The notes under the pieces were generated by a model. The model searched no databases, was not told the DNA's origin, and worked only from the letters and a program-made list of their open reading frames with translations. A DNA stretch of 64,000 nucleotides, from positions 4,092,001 through 4,156,000 of the forward strand of contig NZ_JBCJKP010000001.1 in NCBI RefSeq assembly GCF_039503195.1, in the 5' to 3' direction. Position numbers and translations under genes: made by a program. Each line of letters opens with the position of its first letter. The stretch's first letter is position 1. Of the stretch, positions 17,459 to 27,247 are shown in pieces. This stretch comes from Streptomyces mirabilis. GTDB taxonomy: Bacteria; Actinomycetota; Actinomycetes; Streptomycetales; Streptomycetaceae.

Positions 17459-17980
17459 ATGCTCAGAGGATTCGTACACGTACTGGCTTGGTCGCTCGCC
17501 ACGGGCGCGGCGGTCACGCTGTCGTGGTGGGGCGTCCACACGGTCATGACGGGGACGGCCTACGATCCGCCGCGCGCGCTGCCCATCATGGTGGGCGGGG
17601 CGACGACGCAGGAGGCCAAGGCGCTTGCCTCGTCGACGAGTCGGCCCTCGACGAGTCCCTCCGCCTCGAAGCCGACGGCGAGTCCGCGGCCGAGCGCGAC
17701 GCCGGCCGCCTCGACGTCGCCCTCCGCCGGCCCGAGTCCGAGCGCCTCCGGACCGGCGGGGCAGGTCAAGAGTTACGACACCGCCGGGGGGCGGGCCGTC
17801 TTCGATCTCGGCACGACCTCCGCGACGCTCGTCTCGGCGACGCCGGGTTCGGGGTGGTCGATGCAGGTGTGGAAGACGGAGTCGTGGATTCGGGTGGAGT
17901 TCACTTCGGGGGCGGATCGGGTGTCGGTGTTCTGTACGTGGCACGACGGACCGCCGCGGGTGGAGATCGGCACGTATTAG
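17459..17980 (+). CDS. Secreted or membrane-anchored protein of unknown function
   Basis: 173 residues. The N-terminal hydrophobic segment (about 5-35) can act as signal or anchor, followed by a Ser/Pro/Thr-rich stretch (about 55-105) and a compact C-terminal domain of about 65 residues with alternating strands (W-S-M-Q-V-W...W-I-R-V-E-F). It is divergent from the response regulator, with 119 bases between them, so it may be a target of that system. I do not recognise the family. Confidence 0.75.
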   Translation: MLRGFVHVLAWSLATGAAVTLSWWGVHTVMTGTAYDPPRALPIMVGGATTQEAKALASSTSRPSTSPSASKPTASPRPSATPAASTSPSAGPSPSASGPAGQVKSYDTAGGRAVFDLGTTSATLVSATPGSGWSMQVWKTESWIRVEFTSGADRVSVFCTWHDGPPRVEIGTY

Positions 17981-18040
17981 CTGCGCGGGCTTTAGCTGCG
18001 CGGGCTTTAGCTGCGCGGGCTTTAGCTGCGCGGGCTTTGC
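17978..18040 (+). repeat. Four copies of a 15-bp tandem repeat
   Basis: TTAGCTGCGCGGGCT is repeated head-to-tail four times directly at the stop codon of the secreted protein gene. The repeat supplies the stop and follows without coding role. Confidence 0.9.
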
Positions 18041-18059
18041 GGGTCGGGTGCGGGTGGGT

Positions 18060-18103
18060 CGTGGCTGGGCGCGCAGTTCCCCGCGCCCCTTTGGGGCGCG
18101 TCA
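18060..18103. repeat. Streptomyces intergenic repeat (GCGCAGTTCCCCGCGCCCC family)
   Basis: GCGCAGTTCCCCGCGCCCCTTTGGGGCGCG is a copy of an intergenic sequence I know to be very common in Streptomyces genomes, with a self-complementary end (GCGCCCCTTTGGGGCGC). It sits between two convergent genes and may act as a bidirectional terminator. Related copies lie at 27918-27948 and 34320-34372. Confidence 0.75.
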
Positions 18104-18106
18104 CAC

Positions 18107-19024
18107 TCACCGGAACACGGAAGCCGGCGGGGCCGGGGATGCCACCGCCTCCGCGTCCAGGACCGGCAGTGCTCCTCCGGTGAAGTCGGTGAGCTGTCTG
18201 CCGTGTTCGAGTCTCGCCGGGTGGGGGTCCGAGGCGGCGCGGCGGGTCAGTTCGGCCAGGGGCAGGGGATGGCCGGAGGCCACGAGGACGGCGTTGCCGA
18301 AGCGTTTGCCGCGCAGGACCGTGGGGTCGGCGATGAGGGCGAGCTCGGGGAAGACGGTGGCGGCCGTGGCGATCTGGCCGCGCAGGTGGGCCAGTGGGGG
18401 GCCGTCGGCGAGGTTGGCGGCGTACAGGCCACCGGGTTTGACGGTTCTGCGAACGTCGGTGAGGAACTCGACCGAGGTGAGGTGTGCGGGGGTGCGGGCA
18501 CCGCTGAACACGTCCGCTATCACCAGGTCCGCCCAGCCGTCGGGGACCTTGGCGAGGCCTTCGCGGGCGTCCAGGGAGCGCACGCGGATGCGGGCGTTCG
18601 GGTCCAGGGGGAGTTCGCGGCGGACCAGTTGGACGAGCGCTGCGTCGCGTTCGACGACCTGCTGGGTGGAGCGGGGGCGGGTCGCGGCGGTGTAGCGGGC
18701 GAGGGTGAGGGCGCCGCCGCCTAGGTGGACGGCGTGCACGGGCTTGCCGGGCGGGGCCACGAGGTCGATGACATGGCCGAGGCGGCGCTGGTACTCGAAG
18801 CTCAGATGGGCGGGGTCGTCGAGGTCGACGTGGGACTGGGGTGCGCCGTCGATGAGGAGGGTCCAGGCGCGCGGGCGGTCCCGGTCGGGTATCAGCTCGG
18901 CGAGGCCGCCCTCGACCGTCTCGACGACGGCGTCGGCCGACGCCTGCCCGCGGCGCGAACCGCGCGACGCGTCACGTGCCGCGCCCCGCGCGTCGTCGGA
19001 CCGCTTGTTCCTCGACCTTCCCAT
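18107..19024 (-). CDS. Spermidine-synthase-like protein
   Basis: 305 residues with a Rossmann-type spermidine synthase/methyltransferase fold. The nucleotide-binding strand is VHAVHLGGGALTLARY, the acidic end of the next strand is QQVVERDAALV, and a catalytic-like Asp is in DLVIADVFSGARTPAHL. Streptomyces carries several such proteins whose substrate is unknown; a true polyamine function is not assured. The first 35 residues are basic and probably disordered. The ATG at 19024 starts the Arg-rich N-terminus MGRSRNKRSDD. Confidence 0.85.
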   Translation of the reverse strand: MGRSRNKRSDDARGAARDASRGSRRGQASADAVVETVEGGLAELIPDRDRPRAWTLLIDGAPQSHVDLDDPAHLSFEYQRRLGHVIDLVAPPGKPVHAVHLGGGALTLARYTAATRPRSTQQVVERDAALVQLVRRELPLDPNARIRVRSLDAREGLAKVPDGWADLVIADVFSGARTPAHLTSVEFLTDVRRTVKPGGLYAANLADGPPLAHLRGQIATAATVFPELALIADPTVLRGKRFGNAVLVASGHPLPLAELTRRAASDPHPARLEHGRQLTDFTGGALPVLDAEAVASPAPPASVFR

Positions 19025-19098
19025 CCTGCCATTATCAGGGCGTACAGGGAGGTCGGCGCAGCGGCAACCCGTGGGGGCGCCGCCCGGTGTTTCCGGTG

Positions 19099-19542
19099 TC
19101 AGCTGCAGTTGTCCGCGGCCTCGATCAGCCGGGCCGCCTCGCCCAGCGCCGCCCGCAGCACGGCCGGGTCGGTCGCGAGGTCCGCGGTGCCGGGCGGCAG
19201 CAGCCAGTCCGAGCCCTCGACCGGGGGCTCGGGTGCCACCAGGCTGAGGCCTCGGCCGTTGGTCTGGGTGCAGGTGCTGCCCGGCATGTCCCAGGCGTCC
19301 GCGGTGCCGGGCGGCACCAGGAAGCCGAGGGTGTCGCAGCCGTCGTCGAGCAGGACGGGCCCGACGGAGTCGCAGGCGCCGCGGCGCAGGATGTCGACCG
19401 CCTCCAGCCCCTGGCGTGCCGGAACGGTCACGAGGTCGCAGTCGGCGACCGGCTCCGGTGGGGCGTCGCACTCGGGAGACGGCCGGTGCTCGGCGGTCGA
19501 CAGCGGCGTACGAAACTCGGTGCTCTCCATCCCGGCCTCCAA
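19099..19542 (-). CDS. Conserved hypothetical protein with paired cysteines
   Basis: 147 residues, mostly acidic, with several Cys (PECDAP, DCDLV, GACDSV, DGCDTL, STCTQT) and a C-terminal helix ending in DNCS. No signal peptide is visible. A second possible start lies 12 bases downstream (MESTEF). I do not recognise a characterised family. Confidence 0.7.
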   Translation of the reverse strand: MEAGMESTEFRTPLSTAEHRPSPECDAPPEPVADCDLVTVPARQGLEAVDILRRGACDSVGPVLLDDGCDTLGFLVPPGTADAWDMPGSTCTQTNGRGLSLVAPEPPVEGSDWLLPPGTADLATDPAVLRAALGEAARLIEAADNCS

Positions 19543-19830
19543 CGCGGAACCCCTCCTCCTGCACGAGTGGGTCGGGAGTTCGGGTGCGCTCCCGGTCCAC
19601 CGGGTTCAACGCGTCAGAACGTCAACGGCTACGGCACAACACAGCCGCAAAGGATGGCAGTTCATGGCAGATCGTGGATGAGATATCCGTTTTGTAGCTA
19701 AACCCAGCGTGGCGACACCGTCACAGCAGGTACGTTCTTGCTCCGCCGGGACAAGGCGGCACACGTCGCAACACGGACAACTCGTCTTGAGTCCGGCATG
19801 GTTCGACGGTTCGCAAGAGAGGGCCCGGCC

Positions 19831-21278
19831 ATGACGTCGTCAGCGTTGACCTCGTCCCAGTCCCCCGGCCACCACGGCCGAATCTCGCCTTCCGGCGGCT
19901 GCGCGGACAGCGCTCGCCGGGCGAGTTCGCCGCGGCGGTACGGAGGGCCGCGCGCGAGATCGGAGAGCTGGTCAGCTGTGACGCGCGCTACATCGGGCGG
20001 GTCGAGGCAGGCGAGATCCGCTGCCCCAACTACGCGTACGAACGGGTGTTCCTGCACATGTTCCCCGGCCGCACGCTGACCGACCTGGGCTTCTCGCCCC
20101 GCTCGTCCGTACGCGGCCGAGGGGCGCGCGGCACGGACGAGGCGCCCCCTCCCCACACCACGAGCCCGACGTACGCCACCGGTGAGACGGAGGAGACGCA
20201 CGAGACGTATGACACGCAGGACCCGTATGACACGCACGAGAACCACGAGGAGAGCGACGTGCAACGTCGCGCATTCATGACGGGAGGCACCGCCACCGTG
20301 GCGGCGGCCTCACTGGGCCCCTTCGGGGTCACCTTCGGCGCTCCGGCCGCGGCCGCGGACCGTCGTGTCCACCGGGTGGGGACGTCCGAGGCGGGCGCCC
20401 TCGAAGAGGCCGTCCGCCGGATCCGGCTGCTCGACGACCGGCACGGGGCCGACGGCCTCTACCGGCGGGCCGCGGCGCCGCTGCGCACGGCCTACGAACT
20501 GCTCGACGCGGGCACCACCCGGCAGACCACCGCCGACCGGCTGTACGCGGGGGCGGGCGAACTGGCGATCTCGGTGGGCTGGTTGGCACACGACTCCGGG
20601 CGCTTCGAAGACGCGCGCTCGCACTACGCCGAGGCGCTGGCGACCGCCCGGATGTCCGGCGACCCGGCCCTGGAGGCACACGCCTTCTGCAACACGGCGT
20701 TCCTGGCACGCGACGCGGGGCGCCCGCGCGAGGCGGTGCGCGCGGCGCAGGCGGCGCAGCGCGCGGCACGCCCGCTCGGCTCCCCGCGGCTGCTCTCGCT
20801 GCTCTCGCTGCGCGAGGCGGGCGGCTGGGCCGGACTCGCCGACCGACCGGGGTGCGAGCAGGCGCTCGCCCGCGCGCAGACGCTCTTCGAACGCGGCCCC
20901 TCCGAGACCGATCCCGAGTGGATGACCTTCTACGGAGAGGCCGAACTGGAGGGTCTGGAGGCGCAGTGCTGGTCGACGCTGGGCGACTGGACCCGCGCGG
21001 CCCGGCACGCCCGGCGCGCCGCGCACCTCCAGGACCCGCACTTCACCCGCAACATCGCCCTCTACACGGCCGAACTCGCCGACGACCTCGCGCGCGGCGG
21101 CCGACCCGACGAGGCCGCCCTCGCGGGGCTGCGCGTCCTCGACCTGCTGGGCGAGGTCCAGTCGTCGCGCATCCAGACCATGTTGGCGGGCACCGCACGC
21201 GTACTGCTGCCGCACCGCCGGGCGTCGGGTGTGTCGGCGTTCCTCGAGCGCCACGCGAGTCTGCCGCGCATCGCGTGA
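19831..21278 (+). CDS. HTH (XRE-like) + TPR regulator, N-terminal frameshift
   Basis: About 482 residues once repaired. The N-terminal part (19881-20100) reads as an XRE-like helix-turn-helix: F-R-R-L-R-G-Q-R-S-P-G-E-F-A...V-S-C-D-A-R-Y-I-G-R-V-E-A-G-E. An acidic Thr/Glu/His linker follows, then a segment resembling a twin-arginine signal (RRAFMTGGTATVAAAS). About 300 residues of helical TPR-like repeats complete it, the arrangement of NsdA-type Streptomyces regulators. The body frame has no start codon upstream. The ATG at 19831 is one base out of phase, and one base seems to be missing around 19860-19890. Without repair only the part from 20046 would be made, without the DNA-binding domain. 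Confidence 0.78.
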
Positions 21279-21299
21279 CCCCGGCCGCCGGCCCGGTGC

Positions 21300-21896
21300 C
21301 TAGGCGGTCAGGTGCCCGCAGTCGTTCCACGCCTCGATCGCGGGCTCTCCGTAGGCCCAGCCGAGCACCGACAGCGAGGTCGGGTTGAGGCGGATCCGGG
21401 CCGCGAAGTCGAGCGGGAGGCCGAGCCAGCGGGCGCCGATCGAGCGCAGGATGTGCCCATGCGCGAAGACCAGCACATCCCGGTCCTCCGCGCGGGCCCA
21501 GGCGACGACCTCGTCGGCGCGCGCGGTGACCTGCTCCAGGGTCTCCCCCTCGGGCACGCCGTCGCGCCAGATGAACCAGCCCGGGCGCACCGCCTGGATC
21601 TCGGCCGGGGTCATGCCCTCGTACGCGCCGTAGTCCCACTCCATGAGCGTGTCCCAGGTGGTGGCACGCTCGCCGAAGCCGGCCAGTTCGCACGTCTCAC
21701 GCGCGCGTGCGAGCGGACTGCTGCGCACCTCGACCCCCGAGAGCCCGTCGAAGGGCGCCCGGTGCAGTCGCTCCCCCAGCACCTTGGCGCCGCGTCGGCC
21801 CTCTTCCAGGAGCGGGATGTCGGTCCTGCCGGTGTGCTTGCCGGACAGTGACCACTCCGTCTGGCCGTGCCGGGCCAGCAGGATGCGCGGTGCCAT
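21300..21896 (-). CDS. Histidine phosphatase (phosphoglycerate-mutase-like)
   Basis: 198 residues. The phosphohistidine motif is LARHGQTEW at residues 6-14. The second catalytic Arg is in [11 protein letters not shown], the acid/base Glu in [11 protein letters not shown], and the second His in VFAHGHILR. This is the acid-phosphatase branch of the superfamily; SixA-, CobC- and mutase-like substrates are all possible. It converges on the upstream regulator with 21 bases between them. Confidence 0.93.
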   Translation of the reverse strand: MAPRILLARHGQTEWSLSGKHTGRTDIPLLEEGRRGAKVLGERLHRAPFDGLSGVEVRSSPLARARETCELAGFGERATTWDTLMEWDYGAYEGMTPAEIQAVRPGWFIWRDGVPEGETLEQVTARADEVVAWARAEDRDVLVFAHGHILRSIGARWLGLPLDFAARIRLNPTSLSVLGWAYGEPAIEAWNDCGHLTA

Positions 21897-22158
21897 GGAG
21901 AGAAGCCTTTCCGGTGCGCGTGGAGGACGTGCGGGACGAGGAGGAGACGCGGACCTGAGAGTTGGGTCGTTCCATCATGTCTCACCCCCGCGTCGGGCAA
22001 CCCGGCGGGCGATCTCTGCGTCTTTGACGACCAGGGGGCGCCTCCTTGAGCCGTTCACATACACCGTAAAATCGGATGGCCGCGTCACCGGAGCGCAATC
22101 GGCTGGTCACGTGAGCAACAACCACAGGTCACGCAAGCAGATGGGGGAGGGCGATCGG

Positions 22159-23157
22159 ATGCCGCAGACCGATGCACGGCGAACCGAGGCGGCACCGCGC
22201 GCCCGGCTCCGCCGGTGGACCGAGCTGCGCACCGCCGCATCGCCCACCCGGCTGCGCTGGTGGACCGAGCTGCCGCTGCTCGTGATGGTGTACGCGTCGT
22301 ACTCGGCGGGTCGGCTCCTCGCCCGTGGCGACACCGACGACGCCGTCGACCACGGCCTCGAGATCCTGCGCGTCGAGAAGACCCTCCACCTCAACGCCGA
22401 GCACCCGCTGAACCGGTTGTTCACCCGCGAGGCCTGGCTCGGCGTCCCCGCCGACTTCTGGTACGCGTCGCTGCACTATCTGGTGACGCCCGCGATCCTG
22501 ATCTGGCTCTTCCGCTCCCGGGCCGTGCGCTACCGCGCCGCCCGCACCTGGCTGATGACATCCACGCTGATCGGGTTGATCGGCTTCACGCTGATGCCGA
22601 CCTGCCCGCCCCGGCTGCTCTCCGCGGGCCACGGCTTCGTCGACACGATGGCCCAGTACAGCTCGTACGGCTGGTGGGGCGGCGAGGCGAGCGCGCCGCG
22701 CGGCCTCGGCGGCATGACCAACCAGTACGCGGCGATGCCCAGCCTGCACGTGGGCTGGTCGCTGTGGTGCGGAGTGATGCTGTGGCGCTACGGCCGCACA
22801 CCCGTCGTCCGGCTCGCGGGCATCGCCTATCCGCTGCTGACCACGATCGTCGTGATGGGCACCGCCAACCACTACTTCCTCGACGCGGCGGCGGGCGCCA
22901 CGGTGATGGGGATCGGGCTGCTGCTGACCCCGTACGTGATGCGGCTCGCGGACCGCGTGCGGGGGCTGCTCAGTGCCCGCGTCCCGCGGCTCGCGGGCGC
23001 CTCGCCCGGCGCACGTTCCTCAATTGTCAGTGGCGGATGCCAGACTTCCGCGGGTGAGCGAATTCCCCGACAGCGCGAGTCCCGAACCGGGCCCGAAGCC
23101 GAGCCGGGTGCCTCCCCCAAGGACGCCGGGGAAGGTGCTACGGCAGCGGCTCGCTGA
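22159..23157 (+). CDS. PAP2/inositol-phosphotransferase-like membrane enzyme
   Basis: 332 residues with about six membrane segments. The PAP2_3-type active-site motifs are visible: MPSLHVGWSLW with its catalytic His near residue 197, and ANHYFLDAAAG with the second His and Asp. Relatives act on lipid phosphates or transfer inositol phosphate groups at the membrane. The ATG at 22159 has GGGGGAGGG upstream. ATG 22141 and GTG 22111 are in-frame alternatives. The last 50 residues are polar, and the 3' end overlaps the next gene by about 104 bases in another frame, so the true end may be earlier if an indel occurs here too. Confidence 0.82.
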   Translation: MPQTDARRTEAAPRARLRRWTELRTAASPTRLRWWTELPLLVMVYASYSAGRLLARGDTDDAVDHGLEILRVEKTLHLNAEHPLNRLFTREAWLGVPADFWYASLHYLVTPAILIWLFRSRAVRYRAARTWLMTSTLIGLIGFTLMPTCPPRLLSAGHGFVDTMAQYSSYGWWGGEASAPRGLGGMTNQYAAMPSLHVGWSLWCGVMLWRYGRTPVVRLAGIAYPLLTTIVVMGTANHYFLDAAAGATVMGIGLLLTPYVMRLADRVRGLLSARVPRLAGASPGARSSIVSGGCQTSAGERIPRQRESRTGPEAEPGASPKDAGEGATAAAR

Positions 23158-24321
23158 GCTGCGCGGTCCCGCCGTACCGCCGAAGGCGCTGGACGCGCGG
23201 GCCCTCGCGGCGCTCGCCGCGAACCCGGGGTGCGACCGGCGCGCCCTGCTGGACGGCGCGGGCGTCGACAAGGCGCAGCTGGCGGACGCGCTGGGCTCGC
23301 CGTCCGCCTTCGGCCAGTCCCAGTTCGCCTTCATGCGGGGGAACGCGTTCGAGGCGCGGGTCAAGGCCGACGGCGGCGCGGAGCTGCTGCGGCTGGTGCA
23401 CGAGAAGCTGGACCCGGGTGCCGAGCCGCCCGCCGCCGGTGTCGTCCCCGACCTGAGCGCGGTCGGCCCCGAGGGGCGCGCGGCCCGTACGGCGCTCGCC
23501 CTGCGCGAGGCCACCACGGCCGCCGCCTGGACCCTGCTCGACCACCCCATGCTCGCCCTCGACGTCGCGGGCTCCCCCGCCTTCCTCGAGCCGGACGCCG
23601 TCGTCGTCCACCCCGACGGAAGCTGGACGGTCGTCGAGATCAAGTCCTTCCCGATGCTGGACGGCTCCGCGGACCCGGCGAAGGTGGGCGCCGCCGCCCG
23701 CCAGTCCGCGGTCTACGTGCTCGCCCTGGAGGAGGTGGCCGCGCGCCTCGGGGCGGGGCCAAAGGGGCGTGGCGCCGAGGAGGGCGGCACCGTCCCCGAC
23801 GTCCGCCACCGGGTCCTGCTGGTCTGCCCCAAGGACTTCTCCAACCTGCCCACCGCGTCCGCCGTCGACATCCGCAAGCAGCGCGCGGTCACCCGCCGCC
23901 AGCTGGCCCGCCTCACCCGCGTCGAGGACATCGCGGACACCCTCCCCGAGGGCACCTGCTTCGCCCCCGGCCTCCCGGCCGCCGACCTGACGACCGCCGT
24001 CGAGTCCGTCCCCGCGACGTACGCCCCCGAGTGCCTGGCCGCCTGCGAGCTCGCCTTCCACTGCCGCGACCGCTCCCGCGCCGAAGGCGTGGTGACGGCC
24101 CTGGGGCGGTCGCTCCGCTCCGAACTGGGCGGACTGACGACGATCGGTGAGGTCCTGGCGGCGGCCCACGGCGCGGCCGGGGACCCCGACGATCCGGCGG
24201 TCGTGGCCCTGCGCAGGGCCGCGGCGCTGCGGTCGGAGGCCCTGCGGGGGCGCGCGACGCCTCCCCCGGCCGGCCGGAGCCGGCCGGCGAAGCCCTCCCG
24301 GAGGTGGCCCCTTGTCGCTGA
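23054..24321 (+). CDS. RecB-like PD-(D/E)XK nuclease with Fe-S cysteines (3' frameshift)
   Basis: About 422 residues. The nuclease core shows EPDAVVVHPDG (metal-binding Asp) followed by VVEIKSF (E-x-K). One Cys near residue 57 (NPGCDRR) and a C-terminal C-x3-C-x5-C (PECLAACELAFHC) match the four-Cys iron-sulfur layout of AddB, Cas4 and Dna2 nucleases. The GTG start is at 23054. As sequenced, the frame runs on to 24442 through Arg-rich shadow sequence over the next gene. One extra base between about 24200 and 24290 would give a natural end (EALPEVAPCR, stop 24319-24321) overlapping the next start. First of three coupled genes. Confidence 0.8.
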
Positions 24322-25916
24322 TCGCCACCCTCGCCCGGCTGGAGGCCGTCGAGAGCGGGCGGGCCCAGCCCCTCGCCACCGTGCGGCACCGGCATCTGAC
24401 CGAGCGGCCCCTGGTGTTCGTACCGCTGACCACCGCAGGTGAGGCCGGGGCCCCGCTCGGAGCGTTGGTGGGCACGGACCGGGACGCGCCCCGCCTGCTG
24501 GTCGTGCCCCAGCCCCGGGACCGGGACCTGCGGTTCGCGTTCCTGGCGGAGCTGGCCGATGTCGTACTGCCGTATGTGGACACGTACGCGGACGTCGTGG
24601 AGGCGGCCGAGCGCAGCGAGACCGATCCCGAGACCGGCAAGCGCGTCAAGGTCGAGGTCGAACTGTGCGCGGACGCCCCGCAGCTGATCGTGCCGAGCCG
24701 CGCGGGTGTGGAGTTCGTGCGGCTCCTCGGCCGCTCCACGCGGTTTCGGCGCACCGCGGAGCAGGAGCCGGAGGCACCCCATCCGGCGCCGCCCCGGGTG
24801 CCGTTGCTCGGGCGGTGGCTGACGCACTTCGGGGAGCGGGCCCGGGTGCCCGGCTCCGCCCTGCTGCTCGCCCTCACCGACGTACTGTCCCGGCACTGGG
24901 CGACCGGCCAGAGCAGCCTGGAGGACCAGCACCTGGGGGCGCTGCTCGCCTGGATCGACCCCCCGGAGGGTGCGTCGGGCGCGGCGGGCGCGCTGCGGGC
25001 CGAGTTGTGGCGGGATGCCCGGGGACAGCTCGTGTGCCCGCCCGCGGGCCCGGCCACCGACCCCGCCTTCGACAACAAGCTGCTCGCTCCCGCCATCGAG
25101 CGCCACGACCGCGCGCGGACCGCCCTCGCCGCCGCCGAGGACGGCGTGGAGGCGGACGACCGACTCGGTGAACTCACCGCCGCCGAGCGGGAGATCCGCG
25201 CTCTCGTCGAGCAGGTCACCCGGCCCACCTGGGACGCGGTGTGGCGCGGCCTCGACCTGCTGCGGACGCTACCCGAGGGCACCCACGCGGCCGACCGGTG
25301 GACCCGCGACCGCTGGTCGTTCACCGGCCACCGCGACCGGATCACCGCGGGCGAGCCGCCGCAGCCACGCCGTGACGACGCGGTCACCGCGGCGAACAAG
25401 CTGGCCACGCGCGAGCGCGAACAGGCCCGCCTGGACGCGCAGGAAGCCCTGGACGATCCGCTGGTCATGGCCGGGCGGCGGCTGGTCGGGGAGGCCTTCG
25501 CGGGTGAGGTCACGGACGTCGTCATGGCGTACAGCGAGAGCAAGCGGCCGAGCCCCCGTCCCCTGGTGACCGTGCGCACGGACGACCGGCCGCACCTCGG
25601 GGAGCGGACGAAGGTGTACCGGTCGCTGGGCGGGAAGCCGCAGGCGGCCGAGTTCGTCGGGTACGAGGAGTCGTCGGAGGGCGACGGACTGGTGGTCCTG
25701 CGGATCGTCGACAAGATGGGGCGCGGCAAGGAACCCGAGACCGGGTCCGTGCCGGAGAAGGGGGACCTCCTCTGCTTCACGCTCTTCGAGCACGAGCAGC
25801 GGGGCGGCGCGAAGCTGCCCGACCCGGAGGACACCCCGTGGACGCACGGCGGACCGCCGGGCGAGCCCGACGCGGTACCGCAGCCGGACCCGGTGACCGA
25901 GGAGGACATCCTGTGA
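24312..25916 (+). CDS. Unknown middle protein of the nuclease-helicase trio
   Basis: 534 residues, mainly soluble and acidic. The TTG start at 24312 is supported by GGAGG seven bases upstream and by overlap with the preceding gene's repaired end. The C-terminal part (VVLRIVDKMGRG...DLLCFTLF) has beta-strand character that may correspond to the accessory beta-barrel/stalk found inside UPF1/Dna2-type SF1B helicases, but this is a guess. It ends in GTGA overlap with the helicase gene, so the three proteins are probably made together. No catalytic motif recognised. Confidence 0.78.
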   Translation: MSLIATLARLEAVESGRAQPLATVRHRHLTERPLVFVPLTTAGEAGAPLGALVGTDRDAPRLLVVPQPRDRDLRFAFLAELADVVLPYVDTYADVVEAAERSETDPETGKRVKVEVELCADAPQLIVPSRAGVEFVRLLGRSTRFRRTAEQEPEAPHPAPPRVPLLGRWLTHFGERARVPGSALLLALTDVLSRHWATGQSSLEDQHLGALLAWIDPPEGASGAAGALRAELWRDARGQLVCPPAGPATDPAFDNKLLAPAIERHDRARTALAAAEDGVEADDRLGELTAAEREIRALVEQVTRPTWDAVWRGLDLLRTLPEGTHAADRWTRDRWSFTGHRDRITAGEPPQPRRDDAVTAANKLATREREQARLDAQEALDDPLVMAGRRLVGEAFAGEVTDVVMAYSESKRPSPRPLVTVRTDDRPHLGERTKVYRSLGGKPQAAEFVGYEESSEGDGLVVLRIVDKMGRGKEPETGSVPEKGDLLCFTLFEHEQRGGAKLPDPEDTPWTHGGPPGEPDAVPQPDPVTEEDIL

Positions 25917-27247
25917 CCACGGTCTTCGATCCCGCAGCCGCGGCCGGCCGCGCCACCGACGCGATCCTGGACGACACCCTGCGCGGCACGCACCGCGGTG
26001 TCGTGGTCGACTCGCCCCCGGGTGCCGGGAAATCCACCCTCGTCGTCCGCGCGGCGCTCGAACTCGCCTCCGCGGGACGCCCGTTGATGGTCATCGCGCA
26101 GACCAACGCCCAGGTCGACGACCTGGTGCTGCGACTCGCCGAGAAGAACGGGGAGCTGCCGGTGGGGCGCTTGCACAGCAGCGATCCCGACCCCTATGAC
26201 AAGGCTCTGGACGACCTGCCGAACGTACGCAAGTCCACCAAGGCCGGCGATCTGGCCGGCCTGGACGTGGTCATCTCGACCGCCGCCAAGTGGGCCCACG
26301 TCAAGGGGGTCGAGCCGTGGCGGCACGCGATCGTCGACGAGGCCTACCAGATGCGGTCGGACGCGCTGCTGGCCGTGGCGGGGCTCTTCGAGCAGGCGCT
26401 GTTCGTGGGCGACCCCGGGCAGTTGGACCCCTTCGCGATCGTCGGCTCGGAGCAGTGGGCGGGACTGTCGTACGACCCGTCGGCGTCCGCGGTGACGACA
26501 CTGCTGGCCCACAACCCCGAACTGCCGCAGCACCGCCTCCCGGTGTCCTGGCGGCTGCCGGCCTCCGCGGCGCCGCTCGTCTCGAACGCGTTCTACCCGT
26601 ACACGCCGTTCCGCAGCGGTACCAGCCATGGTGACCGGCGGCTGAAGTTCGCTGTGGCGTCGGACGGTTCGGGTCCCGACCGGGTCATCGACGAGGCGGC
26701 GGAGGCCGGTTGGGGGCTGCTGGAGCTGCCGGCCCGGCACACGCCGCGTACGGACCCGGAGGCGGTACGGGCGGTGGCCCAGGTCGTACGACGGCTGCTG
26801 GACCGGGGCGGCGCGGCCACCTCGGAGCGGGCGGACGAACCGCTGCCGCTGACCGCCGACCGGATCGCCGTCGGCACGGCGCACCGGGACCAGGCGGCGG
26901 CCGTACGGGCGGCGCTCGCCGACCTCGGGGTCGCGGACGTCACCGTCGACACGGCGAATCGGCTTCAGGGGCGGGAGTTCGACGTCACCGTGGTGCTGCA
27001 TCCGCTGTCCGGGCGCCCCGACGCGACCGCGTTCCACCTGGAGACGGGGCGGCTGTGCGTTCTCGCCTCGCGGCATCGGCACGCGTGCATCGTGGTGTGC
27101 CGGGCGGGGGTGACGGAACTGCTGGACGACCACCCGTCGACGGAGCCGGTGCAGCTGGGGGTCACGGTGAAGTTTCCGGACGGCTGGGAGGCAATGATGT
27201 CCACATGGGACCACTGGTCCGAGCACCGGGTGGCCTGGCGCCCCTGA
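25913..27247 (+). CDS. Superfamily 1 helicase/ATPase (UPF1/Dna2-like)
   Basis: 444 residues. Walker A is SPPGAGKSTLV near residue 38 and motif Ia is VIAQTNAQVDDL. Motif II is HAIVDEAYQM, motif III is FVGDPGQLDPF, motif IV is near LPVSWRLP, motif V is ANRLQGREFDVTVV, and motif VI is near ASRHRHACIVV. This is the SF1B set. The enzyme should translocate on single-stranded nucleic acid. The GTG at 25913 overlaps the stop of the preceding gene (GTGA). With the Fe-S nuclease two genes upstream it forms what looks like a split Dna2-type helicase-nuclease. Confidence 0.9.
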   Translation: MTTVFDPAAAAGRATDAILDDTLRGTHRGVVVDSPPGAGKSTLVVRAALELASAGRPLMVIAQTNAQVDDLVLRLAEKNGELPVGRLHSSDPDPYDKALDDLPNVRKSTKAGDLAGLDVVISTAAKWAHVKGVEPWRHAIVDEAYQMRSDALLAVAGLFEQALFVGDPGQLDPFAIVGSEQWAGLSYDPSASAVTTLLAHNPELPQHRLPVSWRLPASAAPLVSNAFYPYTPFRSGTSHGDRRLKFAVASDGSGPDRVIDEAAEAGWGLLELPARHTPRTDPEAVRAVAQVVRRLLDRGGAATSERADEPLPLTADRIAVGTAHRDQAAAVRAALADLGVADVTVDTANRLQGREFDVTVVLHPLSGRPDATAFHLETGRLCVLASRHRHACIVVCRAGVTELLDDHPSTEPVQLGVTVKFPDGWEAMMSTWDHWSEHRVAWRP

